Positions 1 to 6,444 are shown, counted from the first letter of the stretch. The stretch is 7,226 bases of DNA from Anaerolineae bacterium (GCA_017303735.1 JAFLCF010000209.1:1-7226); one strand, 5' to 3'. Translations and numbers: made by a program. Notes: a model not told the origin generated them from the sequence alone.

Positions 1-1
1 T

Positions 2-742
2 AAATTGGTTTTAGTCCGCCATGGACAAAGCACTTGGAATCTCGAAAACCGTTTCACCGGTTGGACGGATGTTGACCTGACCGACCTCGGTAAAGCCGAA
101 GCTGCTGAAGCTGGTAAGTTGTTGAGCGATGCAGGTTATGATTTTGATATCGCCTACACCTCTGTTCTCAAACGCGCCATCAAAACGCTTGGCATCATTC
201 AAGATGTGATGAACCGCGACTGGCTGCCCGTCGTCCGCGCGTGGCAATTGAACGAACGCCATTATGGCTCATTGCAAGGCTTGAACAAAGCCGAGACCGC
301 CGAGAAATTTGGCGAAGACCAAGTGAAGGTTTGGCGACGCTCGTATGATGTGCCGCCCCCAGCTTTGGAATTGAGCGATGATCGCCACCCAAAATTTGAC
401 CGCCGCTACGCCTCATTGACTCCCGAACAGTTGCCAGCCACCGAGTCGCTTAAGATTACGCTGGATCGTGTTCTGCCTTATTGGAACGCCACCCTCGCAC
501 CTGAGATCAAAGCAGGCAAACGTCTGCTCGTTGTGGCGCATGGGAATTCCATCCGCGCTTTGGTGAAATATCTCGATAACATCTCTGAAGCCGAGATCAC
601 TGAACTGAATATCCCCACCGGCTTGCCGTTGGTCTACGAACTGGACAAAGACTTGAAACCGATCAAGAATTATTATCTTGGTGACCCAGAAGAAGCTGCT
701 AAGAAAGCCGCGGCAGTGGCGAATCAAGCCAAAGCAAAGTAG
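2..742 (+). CDS. gpmA: 2,3-bisphosphoglycerate-dependent phosphoglycerate mutase, 5'-truncated by window edge
   Basis: Interconverts 3-phosphoglycerate and 2-phosphoglycerate in glycolysis and gluconeogenesis, in the cytoplasm, through a phosphohistidine intermediate. The visible protein begins [13 protein letters not shown], the N-terminal histidine phosphatase signature, with the phosphorylated His at codon 20-22. The second active-site His is in VVAHGNSIR (codon 539-541), and the catalytic-Glu segment ERHYGSLQG lies between them. The late [11 protein letters not shown] segment and the Ala/Lys-rich tail are typical of the bacterial dPGM (GpmA) group rather than of general phosphatases of the superfamily. 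About 246 residues are visible against roughly 250 in E. coli GpmA, so only a few N-terminal residues lie beyond the left edge. The TTG at position 5 is an internal codon, not the start, because the frame stays open to the left edge. Probably transcribed separately from the next gene, since a strong hairpin lies between them. Confidence 0.95.
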   Translation, partial: KLVLVRHGQSTWNLENRFTGWTDVDLTDLGKAEAAEAGKLLSDAGYDFDIAYTSVLKRAIKTLGIIQDVMNRDWLPVVRAWQLNERHYGSLQGLNKAETAEKFGEDQVKVWRRSYDVPPPALELSDDRHPKFDRRYASLTPEQLPATESLKITLDRVLPYWNATLAPEIKAGKRLLVVAHGNSIRALVKYLDNISEAEITELNIPTGLPLVYELDKDLKPIKNYYLGDPEEAAKKAAAVANQAKAK

Positions 743-746
743 TTTG

Positions 747-818
747 TCGTAGGGCGGGTTTTCAACCCGCCAATCGTGAAATTCAAAGTGATCGTCACGC
801 TGCAAGTCTGACCTACGA
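747..818. repeat. 72-bp palindromic intergenic element with 7-bp terminal inverted repeats
   Basis: The ends are exact inverted repeats: TCGTAGG at 747-753 and CCTACGA at 812-818. Inside the left end is a perfect 8-bp stem GGCGGGTT (753-760) / AACCCGCC (764-771) with a 3-nt loop. The arrangement resembles a REP- or MITE-like dispersed element. The internal hairpin could also act as the gpmA 3' end, but no T-run follows it. The 8-mer CTGACCTA at 808-815 recurs at 7014-7021 beside another small hairpin, which suggests both belong to one repeat family. Whether it is truly dispersed cannot be decided from one window. Confidence 0.5.
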
Positions 819-852
819 TTAACCTAACAAGAGTTCAGTAATAATTCAGCTC

Positions 853-892
853 AGAGGACAATAAAGGTGAATAACCTTTGTTGTCCTCTTTT
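853..892 (+). terminator. Strong stem-loop, intrinsic terminator or leader attenuator
   Basis: AGAGGACAATAAAGG (853-867) pairs with CCTTTGTTGTCCTCT (875-889), giving 15 pairs with a single U-G wobble (862/880) and a 7-nt loop, followed by TTT at 890-892. It is the strongest hairpin I found in the window. It lies 111 nt after the gpmA stop and ends only 8 nt before the ribosome binding site of the next gene. It can be read as the gpmA terminator or as a hairpin in the 5' leader of the URO-D-family gene. The short, interrupted U-tail makes termination efficiency uncertain. Confidence 0.65.
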
Positions 893-900
893 AATTGCCC

Positions 901-907
901 AAAGGAG
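901..907 (+). promoter_or_regulatory. Ribosome binding site deciding the start at 914
   Basis: AAAGGAG sits 6 nt before ATG 914, a near-ideal Shine-Dalgarno. This rules against the upstream in-frame TTG at 878, which lies within the 3' arm of the hairpin and has no comparable site. Confidence 0.85.
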
Positions 908-913
908 ATTTTT

Positions 914-2071
914 ATGTCCCTCACATCTCGCGAACGTGTTTTAGCTACCATCAACCATGAGGTTCCAGATCGGGTTCCCATTGTGATTGGGGCAAGCAAT
1001 GCGACTGGGATCAAAATGCCGACCTATCGGCGTTTGAAGAAACTGCTCAATTTCGAAGCGCCCGAACGCTATTTGTACGACTTCCCCGAACTCGGCACGG
1101 CACTTCTCGATGAACCCATCCTTGAGCGCTTGCACGTGGATGTGCGCGGCGTGCTCGACCGTGAACCTCAACATATTCTTGAACGCAACGCCAACCGCGA
1201 ACCCGACTCGATGTATGTCAACTCGTGGGGCGGCGGCGTGACCAAAGCCGGAGTCGATAACTGGTTCCCTTCGTATCATCCACTGGCAGAAACTCATTCC
1301 ATTGAAGACCTCGAGAAATACGCCTGGCCCGATATGGACGATCCCACCCGTGTGGCGCACGTCCGCGCCCATGCGCAAAAACTGCATCAGGAAAATCAAT
1401 ATGCTCTTATGGGGACGCCCTGGCTGGCATTCCCTGTAGAGCGTGCATACGAAATGCAGCGCATGGACAAGTTCTATCTCAATATGGGGCGGCATCCTGA
1501 CTTTGTATGTGAATTACTCAAAAAGACAGGAGAATTATGCAAAACCCTAATGGGACATTTCCTCGACGAATGCGGTGACGTGATCGACATCGTCAAGATC
1601 GGCGATGACCTCGGCATGCAGTCCAGCCTAATGCTTTCACCCAAGATGTACCGCAACTACGTCAAACCGATCCATGCCGACTACATCTCATTCATCAAAT
1701 CGAAAACCAAAGCCAAGGTCTTCTTCCATACCGATGGCGACGTCTTCCCGCTTTTGCCAGACTTTATTGAAATGGGCGTTGATATTCTCAACCCCATTCA
1801 AACCTCGGCTGGCAAAATGTCTAACCTGCCAGAGCTAAAGAAACAGTTTGGCAAAGACCTCATCTTCTGTGGCGCAATCGACACGCATCGTGTTCTCCCC
1901 TTTGGCACGCCGGAGGAAGTCCGTGCGGAGGTGAAACGCATCATTGACGTCCTTGGTGAAGGTGGCGGATATATGCTAGCATCCGTTCACACCATTCTTG
2001 AAGATGTGCCCGCCGAGAATGTGCTTGCCATGGTCGATGCAGTGGAGGAATTCGGGTGGTATAAGAAATAG
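914..2071 (+). CDS. Uroporphyrinogen decarboxylase superfamily protein (MtaA/CmuA-like methyltransferase type)
   Basis: 385 residues. The fold is recognised from the N-terminal SRERVLATINHEVPDRVPI segment (residues 5-23), GDDLGMQSSLMLSP (230-243), FHTDGDVFPLLPDFIEMGVD (271-290), ILNPIQ (291-296), FCGAIDTHRVLPFGTPEEV (318-336) and the C-terminal VHTILEDVPAENV (358-370). These are characteristic of the URO-D-like proteins grouped with the corrinoid methyltransferases MtaA, MtbA and CmuA. The HemE signature RPVWxMRQAGR is absent, so it is not the haem-pathway decarboxylase. In MtaA-type enzymes a His-X-Cys motif and a later Cys bind zinc. Here the corresponding place reads H272-T-D274, so the middle Cys ligand seems to be Asp; C319 may or may not be the later ligand. 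No corrinoid protein or methyltransferase partner is adjacent, so the substrate cannot be named. No signal peptide; cytoplasmic. It appears to be monocistronic, with a probable promoter for the next gene downstream. Confidence 0.85.
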   Translation: MSLTSRERVLATINHEVPDRVPIVIGASNATGIKMPTYRRLKKLLNFEAPERYLYDFPELGTALLDEPILERLHVDVRGVLDREPQHILERNANREPDSMYVNSWGGGVTKAGVDNWFPSYHPLAETHSIEDLEKYAWPDMDDPTRVAHVRAHAQKLHQENQYALMGTPWLAFPVERAYEMQRMDKFYLNMGRHPDFVCELLKKTGELCKTLMGHFLDECGDVIDIVKIGDDLGMQSSLMLSPKMYRNYVKPIHADYISFIKSKTKAKVFFHTDGDVFPLLPDFIEMGVDILNPIQTSAGKMSNLPELKKQFGKDLIFCGAIDTHRVLPFGTPEEVRAEVKRIIDVLGEGGGYMLASVHTILEDVPAENVLAMVDAVEEFGWYKK

Positions 2072-2125
2072 CTTTGAGGGGAAGCCCTATTTTCATAAAG
2101 CATGGCGTTTTTCATCACCCCTGTT

Positions 2126-2134
2126 TGGTAGAAT
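2126..2134 (+). promoter_or_regulatory. Putative extended -10 promoter for the glycosyltransferase/oxidoreductase operon
   Basis: TGG-TAGAAT fits the extended -10 pattern TGn-TATAAT with one mismatch. No good -35 hexamer is present at 15-18 nt; only T-rich sequence (2108-2113) is found there, which is acceptable for extended -10 promoters. Transcription would start near 2141 and give a leader of about 12 nt containing the AGGTG ribosome binding site. Confidence 0.45.
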
Positions 2135-2152
2135 CGAACCTATAGGTGCTTT

Positions 2153-3496
2153 GTGAAAAAAATTCCCCCGTTTCTTCAATGGCTGATCTTGGCGTCTGCC
2201 ATAGCGCTTCCGTTTTTTATTATCCGGATCTTTCCCACTCTCCATCATGTGTACGATCTAAGCATATTTCGAACCTGGGCTGATGCATGGGGCTGGGGCT
2301 GGCAGGACATCTACATAAATTGCAAAAGCTGCAACTACCCGATCCTGGGTACGGCATTTTCAGGCGGCTTGTTTAGCAGTATCGATTTTAAGAACGAACT
2401 TCGGGTGATCAATCGTTTCCGGTATTACCTAGCAATGGTCGATGCGTTGAATGTTCTGATGATGTACTGGATCTTCTCCCGCTTAAAGATCCAAAATGCC
2501 CCGCTTTGGGCTGGTGTTATCGGATTATTGCCCTCTACGTGGATTAGTTCCTCAGTATGGGGGCAGATCGATGGCATCGGACAGTTCCTGATCTTACTGT
2601 TCTACATCTTGCTTATTGAATTTAACATGATATACCGGAAGGGACTCACCTATTATTTGTTTCTTGCAGGGGCTGGTAGTTTGCTGGCGTTAATGCTGCT
2701 TACCAAGCAATTGATATATTTCAGCATGGCTGCATTGGGATTGGTGATGTTAGTTAATATTTTTTGGATATCGCAAAAGCCGAAACATATCATCTTCTCT
2801 TTGTTGACCGTGTTTGGTGCCTTTATAACGCCTGTACTTATTCTCGACTCTTTACTATTTCTTAAACCACCCTATATTTCTCATCTTCAATACGTCCTTG
2901 CTACGGGAAGCCAGCATGGTGATCAGATCTCATCTTTGGGGCTTAATATCTGGGTGTTTTTTTACTCCGACTTTATTGCATCCTCCCATCAAACTTTGCA
3001 GATCGGATCACTTTCTCTGACGCCACTCTCGCCGTTCTCTGTTGGCATTGGCATGTTCCTGCTTCTCAACATTATGTTTTTTGTTTTATTACTTAAAGAC
3101 TTGCGCCGCTATGCTACAAGTGAACAGAATTTGCTTAATACCAATCAACTGATATCGGTATTTCTTTACTTTTCATTCGTAAACCTTTCTTTCAACCTGA
3201 TGCTAACCGGTACACACGAACGATACTTGTATCACTTTTATCCATTTATTCTTATTGCGTGTTTGGGAATGCTTCCACGATCTCGTATCTTTGATCGCAC
3301 AACACTTATTGTTTTGTTTGCAGGATCGTTATCTTATGGCTGCTTCCTTTTCATCTACTTGATCGGCTGGATTGAGCAAACAAATTATTCCATAATTCGC
3401 GGCGCAGCTGTTATTCACCTTGTGCTCTTTTGTTACCTGTTGTTTCTCTGGTATAGGAATTCCACCTCTCAAAATGTGGGTGTCTTGTCAGCATGA
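2153..3496 (+). CDS. Polytopic membrane GT-C family glycosyltransferase (Gpi18/PIG-M-like mannosyltransferase type)
   Basis: 447 residues, with about ten hydrophobic membrane segments. It probably transfers a sugar from a polyprenyl-phosphate donor on the outer face of the cytoplasmic membrane. GT-C hallmarks are visible. An acidic residue lies in the first extracytoplasmic loop (D35 in VYDLSIFRTWADAW, followed by Y54 and NYPILG 61-66). WGQIDG is at 136-141, at the start of a membrane segment, and THERYLYHFYPF at 354-365 precedes the later helices. These three motifs are shared by the COG5542-like mannosyltransferases. The start is GTG 2153, with AGGTG at 2144-2148 four nt upstream; no ATG gives a fuller N-terminus. 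The stop overlaps the next start as ATGA (3493-3496), so translation is probably coupled. Codons are visibly richer in A and T than in the flanking genes, partly because of the hydrophobic residues. The exact sugar and acceptor (lipid, glycan or protein) are unknown. Confidence 0.85.
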   Translation: MKKIPPFLQWLILASAIALPFFIIRIFPTLHHVYDLSIFRTWADAWGWGWQDIYINCKSCNYPILGTAFSGGLFSSIDFKNELRVINRFRYYLAMVDALNVLMMYWIFSRLKIQNAPLWAGVIGLLPSTWISSSVWGQIDGIGQFLILLFYILLIEFNMIYRKGLTYYLFLAGAGSLLALMLLTKQLIYFSMAALGLVMLVNIFWISQKPKHIIFSLLTVFGAFITPVLILDSLLFLKPPYISHLQYVLATGSQHGDQISSLGLNIWVFFYSDFIASSHQTLQIGSLSLTPLSPFSVGIGMFLLLNIMFFVLLLKDLRRYATSEQNLLNTNQLISVFLYFSFVNLSFNLMLTGTHERYLYHFYPFILIACLGMLPRSRIFDRTTLIVLFAGSLSYGCFLFIYLIGWIEQTNYSIIRGAAVIHLVLFCYLLFLWYRNSTSQNVGVLSA

Positions 3497-6438
3497 GTCT
3501 CCTTTCTGAATTTATTCACGACCTGAAAAAACGCTTCACAGGCGACCTGCGGCTTGACTCCGCTTCCAAGGTTTTATACTCCACTGATGCTTCATCCTAT
3601 CAGATCGAGCCGTTGGGTGTTGCGATTCCTAAAACGCAAGAAGATTTGCATGCTGCAGTTGAATTGGCGGCAAAATATCAGATCCCGATTCTCCCGAGAG
3701 GGTCGGGGTCTTCGCTTGCCGGGCAAGCCATTGGCGCGGCATTGATCTTGGATTGTTCGCGCTATCTTGACTCTATTGTCGCAATAGACCCTGAAGCTCA
3801 TTCTGCTATTGTGGAGCCGGGAGTCATTCTTGCGAATCTCAACCGCGCCGCCGCCAAACACGGACTGACCTTCGGTCCCGACCCAGCTTCGGCAGAGCGT
3901 GCCACCATGGGCGGAGTTATTGGCAATAACGCCACCGGCGCACACTCCATTTTGTACGGTATGAGTGCAGATCATTTACTCGAAGCTGATGTAGTCTTGA
4001 GTGATGGAAGTTTGGCGAGATTCGATAACTCGATATTCGATATTCAGTCTTCGAATACTCGACTATCGAATATCGTTTCAGCTTTTCAAGAGATCAGGCA
4101 AAAATATGCTGATGCCATAAAACAAAACTACCCCAAATCTTGGCGCAACTCGGCAGGCTATCGACTCAATTATCTTTTGCCGTGGAGCCCGTCCACACCG
4201 CCGCGATGGACGGGTGATACGTATCCCGCCAACCTGAAACCTGATACTTGGAACCTGGCACCGATACTAGCAGGCTCCGAAGGGACATTGGCAGTCATCC
4301 GCCGAATAAAAGTTAACCTTGTACAAAAACCAAAACATACTATTTTGGGCATTCTGTCGTACGCCAGCATTGCCGAAGCCTGTGATGACGTTCCTCGCTT
4401 GCTGAAGATGAACCCCAGTGCCGTGGAATTGATTCCGCGGTTGATTTTGCAGAATGCCAGGAGTATCCCTGCGTATGCACGGCAAATGGGCTGGGTGGTG
4501 GGGGATCCGGCTGCAGTGTTGGTGGTGGAATTTAGTGGCGAGCAGCCGTCGGCGTTGAAAGAGGCGGTTCGTCGTCTTGGTGGTGTATTGGCAATTGCTG
4601 AAACAGTTGAGGAGCAGAGTCGAATTTGGGATATCCGCAAGGTTGGGCTGGGAATTTTAGACTCGCGCCCACAGTCGACGCGCCCGATTGCGTTTATTGA
4701 AGATTGTGCCATCCCGGTTGAGAGGCTGGGCGATTTTGTACGTGAAGTTGAAAAGATATTGGATGCGTACGGAACCTTCGGCGGAATTTATGCACATGCC
4801 TCGGCGGGATGTTTGCATATTCGCCCCGTGTTGGATTTACAGCGTGGCGAAGCCGTGCGGGCAATGCGCGGAATTGTGGAGCAGGTCTTTGCGTTGACCA
4901 TGTCTTTGGGTGGCGCGATGAGCAGCGAGCATGGTGACGGACTTGCCCGTGGTGAATTCATCGAGCGGACGTATGGGCGCGAAGTGACTGATGCCATGCG
5001 TATGTTGAAACAAGCGGCTGACCCTGATAATCTTTTGAACCCGAAGAAGTTATTCCATGCGCCGCCCATGGATTCGAATTTGAGATACGGTACGGCTTAC
5101 CAAGTAAAGGCTTGGAATTCTGTTTTGCATTTCGAGCACGAGCGCGGACTTGAAGGTGCTATCGAGTCCTGTAATGGGCAGGGGGTATGCCGAAAGACAA
5201 CCGGTGTGATGTGCCCATCTTTTCAGGCATCAAAAAATGAAGCATTTAGTACCAGAGGGCGAGCAAACCTTTTGCGCGGGCTGATCACATCGAATATTGA
5301 AGATTCGAATATTCGATATTCGGAACTTGAAGCAGCAACATATCAAACGCTCGATCTCTGCCTCGCTTGCAAGGGCTGCACTTCTGAATGCCCAAGCGGC
5401 GTGGATATGCCGAAGTTGAAATATGAATTCATGAATCAGTTTTACAAGAGTCATCGCCGACCCTTACGTGACTATTTGTTTGGATATTTTCATGTGGCGG
5501 CGAAGGTTCTTAGTCCGTTTGCGCCGCTGACAAATGCGTTTATGCAAATGAATTGGTCAAAGAAGCTCATTGCGCGAATGCTGGGGATTGCAGAACAGCG
5601 ACCTTTTCCAACATTTGTAAATCACAGGCAGGTAGGAAAGCATACAAGTAGACATATAGATAGGAATAAAGCGGTCATCTTCCTTTCAGATGTTTTCTCG
5701 CATTATATTGAGCCGGAAGTGGAAGAAGCCGCGATCGAAATTCTCAACCGACTTGGCTACGCCGTGCATGTATTGCCGATCATTGGTGCAGGCGCATCTT
5801 TGCTCTCGAAGGGTTTTCTCGACTCAGCGCGTAGCCATGCAAGGCGAGTTCTCAGCGAGATTCAACGTTTGGATGGGGGAGCAGGCATGAGCGTGGTTGG
5901 ATGCGAACCGCCTGAGGTGTATTGTCTCAAACATGAGTACAAGTCCCTTTTGCCAGAACTTCGCAACGAACTTCAATCCATCACCGAGCGGGTTTGGCTA
6001 GTAGATGAATTTATATTGCGTGTAGCCAATTTGGATAAAGATATAAATTTATTCAAGGAAGTTTCATTCAAAACGGAAAAAGAACGCCTCACCCTCCACC
6101 CGCACTGTCACCACCGCGCAGAAGGTCCTGCCGCCGACGGCTTGCCCAGCGGTGTGGCTGCAACCGTGGAGATGTTGAAGCTGTTTGGTTATGAGCCCGA
6201 GGTGATCGATGCAGGCTGCTGCGGCATGGCTGGCACCTTTGGTTATGATGCCGAACATTATGAGCTTTCAATGCAGGTGGGGGAGTTGGGGGTGCTTCCT
6301 AAAATTAGGAATGCAGAAGGCGGAACGCAGAATGTTATTTCAAGTGGTGCAGCGTGCCGGATGCAGATCAAGCAAGGCGCCGGTGTGGATGCGTTGCATC
6401 CATTGTTGTTGGTAAAAGAACGACTTCAAATCTTGTGA
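3493..6438 (+). CDS. FAD-binding and 4Fe-4S-binding oxidoreductase, D-lactate / D-2-hydroxyacid dehydrogenase-like (YdiJ type)
   Basis: 981 residues joining a flavoprotein to an iron-sulfur subunit, as in E. coli YdiJ. It probably oxidises a D-2-hydroxyacid (lactate, 2-hydroxyglutarate or glycolate) and passes electrons through Fe-S clusters to the respiratory chain. The PCMH-type FAD domain (about 35-275) shows PRGSGSSLAGQ (68-78), VEPGV (107-111), GPDPASAERATMGGVIGNNATGA (128-150) and GSEGTLAVIR (261-270). The FAD-oxidase C-terminal domain (about 283-521) shows HASAGCLHIRP (435-445), SSEHGDGLARGEF (477-489) and DPDNLLNPKKLF (510-521). The first Fe-S motif is C560-X5-C566-X7-C574P, the reduced form I recall for the YdiJ group. 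The second is C623-X2-C626-X2-C629-X3-C633P. The C-terminal half has CCG-domain features: C804, HPHCHH (869-874), AGCCGMAGTFGYD (907-919) and C955. Start ATG 3493 overlaps the upstream stop by 4 bp. Several loops contain repeat-like DNA (see separate entries). Substrate is not determined by sequence. Confidence 0.9.
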   Translation: MSLLSEFIHDLKKRFTGDLRLDSASKVLYSTDASSYQIEPLGVAIPKTQEDLHAAVELAAKYQIPILPRGSGSSLAGQAIGAALILDCSRYLDSIVAIDPEAHSAIVEPGVILANLNRAAAKHGLTFGPDPASAERATMGGVIGNNATGAHSILYGMSADHLLEADVVLSDGSLARFDNSIFDIQSSNTRLSNIVSAFQEIRQKYADAIKQNYPKSWRNSAGYRLNYLLPWSPSTPPRWTGDTYPANLKPDTWNLAPILAGSEGTLAVIRRIKVNLVQKPKHTILGILSYASIAEACDDVPRLLKMNPSAVELIPRLILQNARSIPAYARQMGWVVGDPAAVLVVEFSGEQPSALKEAVRRLGGVLAIAETVEEQSRIWDIRKVGLGILDSRPQSTRPIAFIEDCAIPVERLGDFVREVEKILDAYGTFGGIYAHASAGCLHIRPVLDLQRGEAVRAMRGIVEQVFALTMSLGGAMSSEHGDGLARGEFIERTYGREVTDAMRMLKQAADPDNLLNPKKLFHAPPMDSNLRYGTAYQVKAWNSVLHFEHERGLEGAIESCNGQGVCRKTTGVMCPSFQASKNEAFSTRGRANLLRGLITSNIEDSNIRYSELEAATYQTLDLCLACKGCTSECPSGVDMPKLKYEFMNQFYKSHRRPLRDYLFGYFHVAAKVLSPFAPLTNAFMQMNWSKKLIARMLGIAEQRPFPTFVNHRQVGKHTSRHIDRNKAVIFLSDVFSHYIEPEVEEAAIEILNRLGYAVHVLPIIGAGASLLSKGFLDSARSHARRVLSEIQRLDGGAGMSVVGCEPPEVYCLKHEYKSLLPELRNELQSITERVWLVDEFILRVANLDKDINLFKEVSFKTEKERLTLHPHCHHRAEGPAADGLPSGVAATVEMLKLFGYEPEVIDAGCCGMAGTFGYDAEHYELSMQVGELGVLPKIRNAEGGTQNVISSGAACRMQIKQGAGVDALHPLLLVKERLQIL
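4021..4075 (+). repeat. Coding-embedded AT-rich heptamer repeat with 12-bp inverted repeat (site A)
   Basis: CGATATT occurs twice in tandem (4031-4044), followed by degenerate units of about 7 nt (CAGTCTT, CGAATAC, TCGACTA, TCGAATA). CGATATTCGATA (4031-4042) and TATCGAATATCG (4064-4075) are exact inverted repeats. The stretch is translated in frame as residues 177-195 of the oxidoreductase, a Ser/Asn-rich loop after the conserved DGSLARF segment. Confidence 0.7.
4182..4258 (+). repeat. Coding-embedded palindromes plus AACCTGA-type heptamer array (site B)
   Basis: An 8-bp stem CCCGTCCA (4188-4195) / TGGACGGG (4207-4214) is followed by the perfect 10-bp palindrome GATACGTATC (4216-4225). After it come four 7-nt units, AACCTGA, AACCTGA, TACTTGG and AACCTGG (4231-4258). 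It is translated as about residues 231-256, between the LNYLLP segment and the conserved APILAGSEGTL motif of the FAD domain. Confidence 0.7.
5290..5330 (+). repeat. Coding-embedded ATTCGAA-type heptamer repeat and palindrome (site C)
   Basis: Units of 7 nt, ATTGAAG, ATTCGAA, TATTCGA, TATTCGG and AACTTGA, run from 5296 to 5330. TCGAATATTCGA (5305-5316) is a perfect 12-bp palindrome. The 13-mer ATATTCGATATTC at 5309-5321 is identical to 4033-4045 in site A. It encodes about residues 600-613, between the first and second Fe-S motifs. Confidence 0.7.
6311..6334 (+). repeat. Coding-embedded heptamer array of xxGCxGA type (site D)
   Basis: ATGCAGA, AGGCGGA, ACGCAGA and a partial ATG follow each other with a strict 7-nt period (6311-6334). 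They encode about residues 940-947 (NAEGGTQN) between the AGCCGMAGTFGYD motif and the C-terminal Cys segment SSGAACRMQI. The array is short, so chance is possible, but its period matches the other three sites. Confidence 0.45.
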
Positions 6439-6444
6439 GGTGAT
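6437..6444 (+). promoter_or_regulatory. Shine-Dalgarno pointing to ATG 6445
   Basis: GAGGTGAT is an 8-nt match to the anti-Shine-Dalgarno and lies directly before ATG 6445, with four nt between GAGG and the start. It overlaps the upstream TGA (6436-6438). The in-frame GTG start at 6440 of the following long reading frame lies inside this site and has no site of its own. Confidence 0.6.

Noticed and set aside
413..805. 130-residue minus-strand reading frame overlapping the gpmA end
   Set aside because: Mostly antisense to conserved gpmA codons and running through the palindromic element; no ribosome binding site or family signal.
839..844. TAATAA as a -10 box for the URO-D gene
   Set aside because: No TG extension and no -35 hexamer at acceptable spacing; too weak to annotate.
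878..913. Upstream TTG start adding 12 residues to the URO-D-family protein
   Set aside because: It lies inside the 3' arm of the hairpin and has no ribosome binding site, whereas ATG 914 has AAAGGAG at ideal spacing and gives the usual family N-terminus.
941..1495. 184-residue minus-strand reading frame
   Set aside because: It is antisense to the conserved URO-D-family coding sequence, lacks recognisable motifs and is best explained as a shadow frame.
914..2071. hemE (true uroporphyrinogen decarboxylase)
   Set aside because: The RPVWxMRQAGR signature and other HemE substrate-binding residues are missing, and the motifs match the MtaA/CmuA-like branch.
2071..2101. Imperfect hairpin after the URO-D gene (GCTTT/AAAGC with inner AGGG/CCCT)
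   Set aside because: The inner and outer stems are short and separated by unpaired bases, and no T-run follows directly, so I could not support a terminator call.
4170..4712. 180-residue minus-strand reading frame
   Set aside because: Antisense to the clearly conserved FAD-domain coding sequence, with no motif of its own.
4021..5330. CRISPR array based on the repeated ATTCGATATTC words
   Set aside because: The repeats are too short, irregularly spaced, within an intact coding sequence and without unique spacers of constant length.
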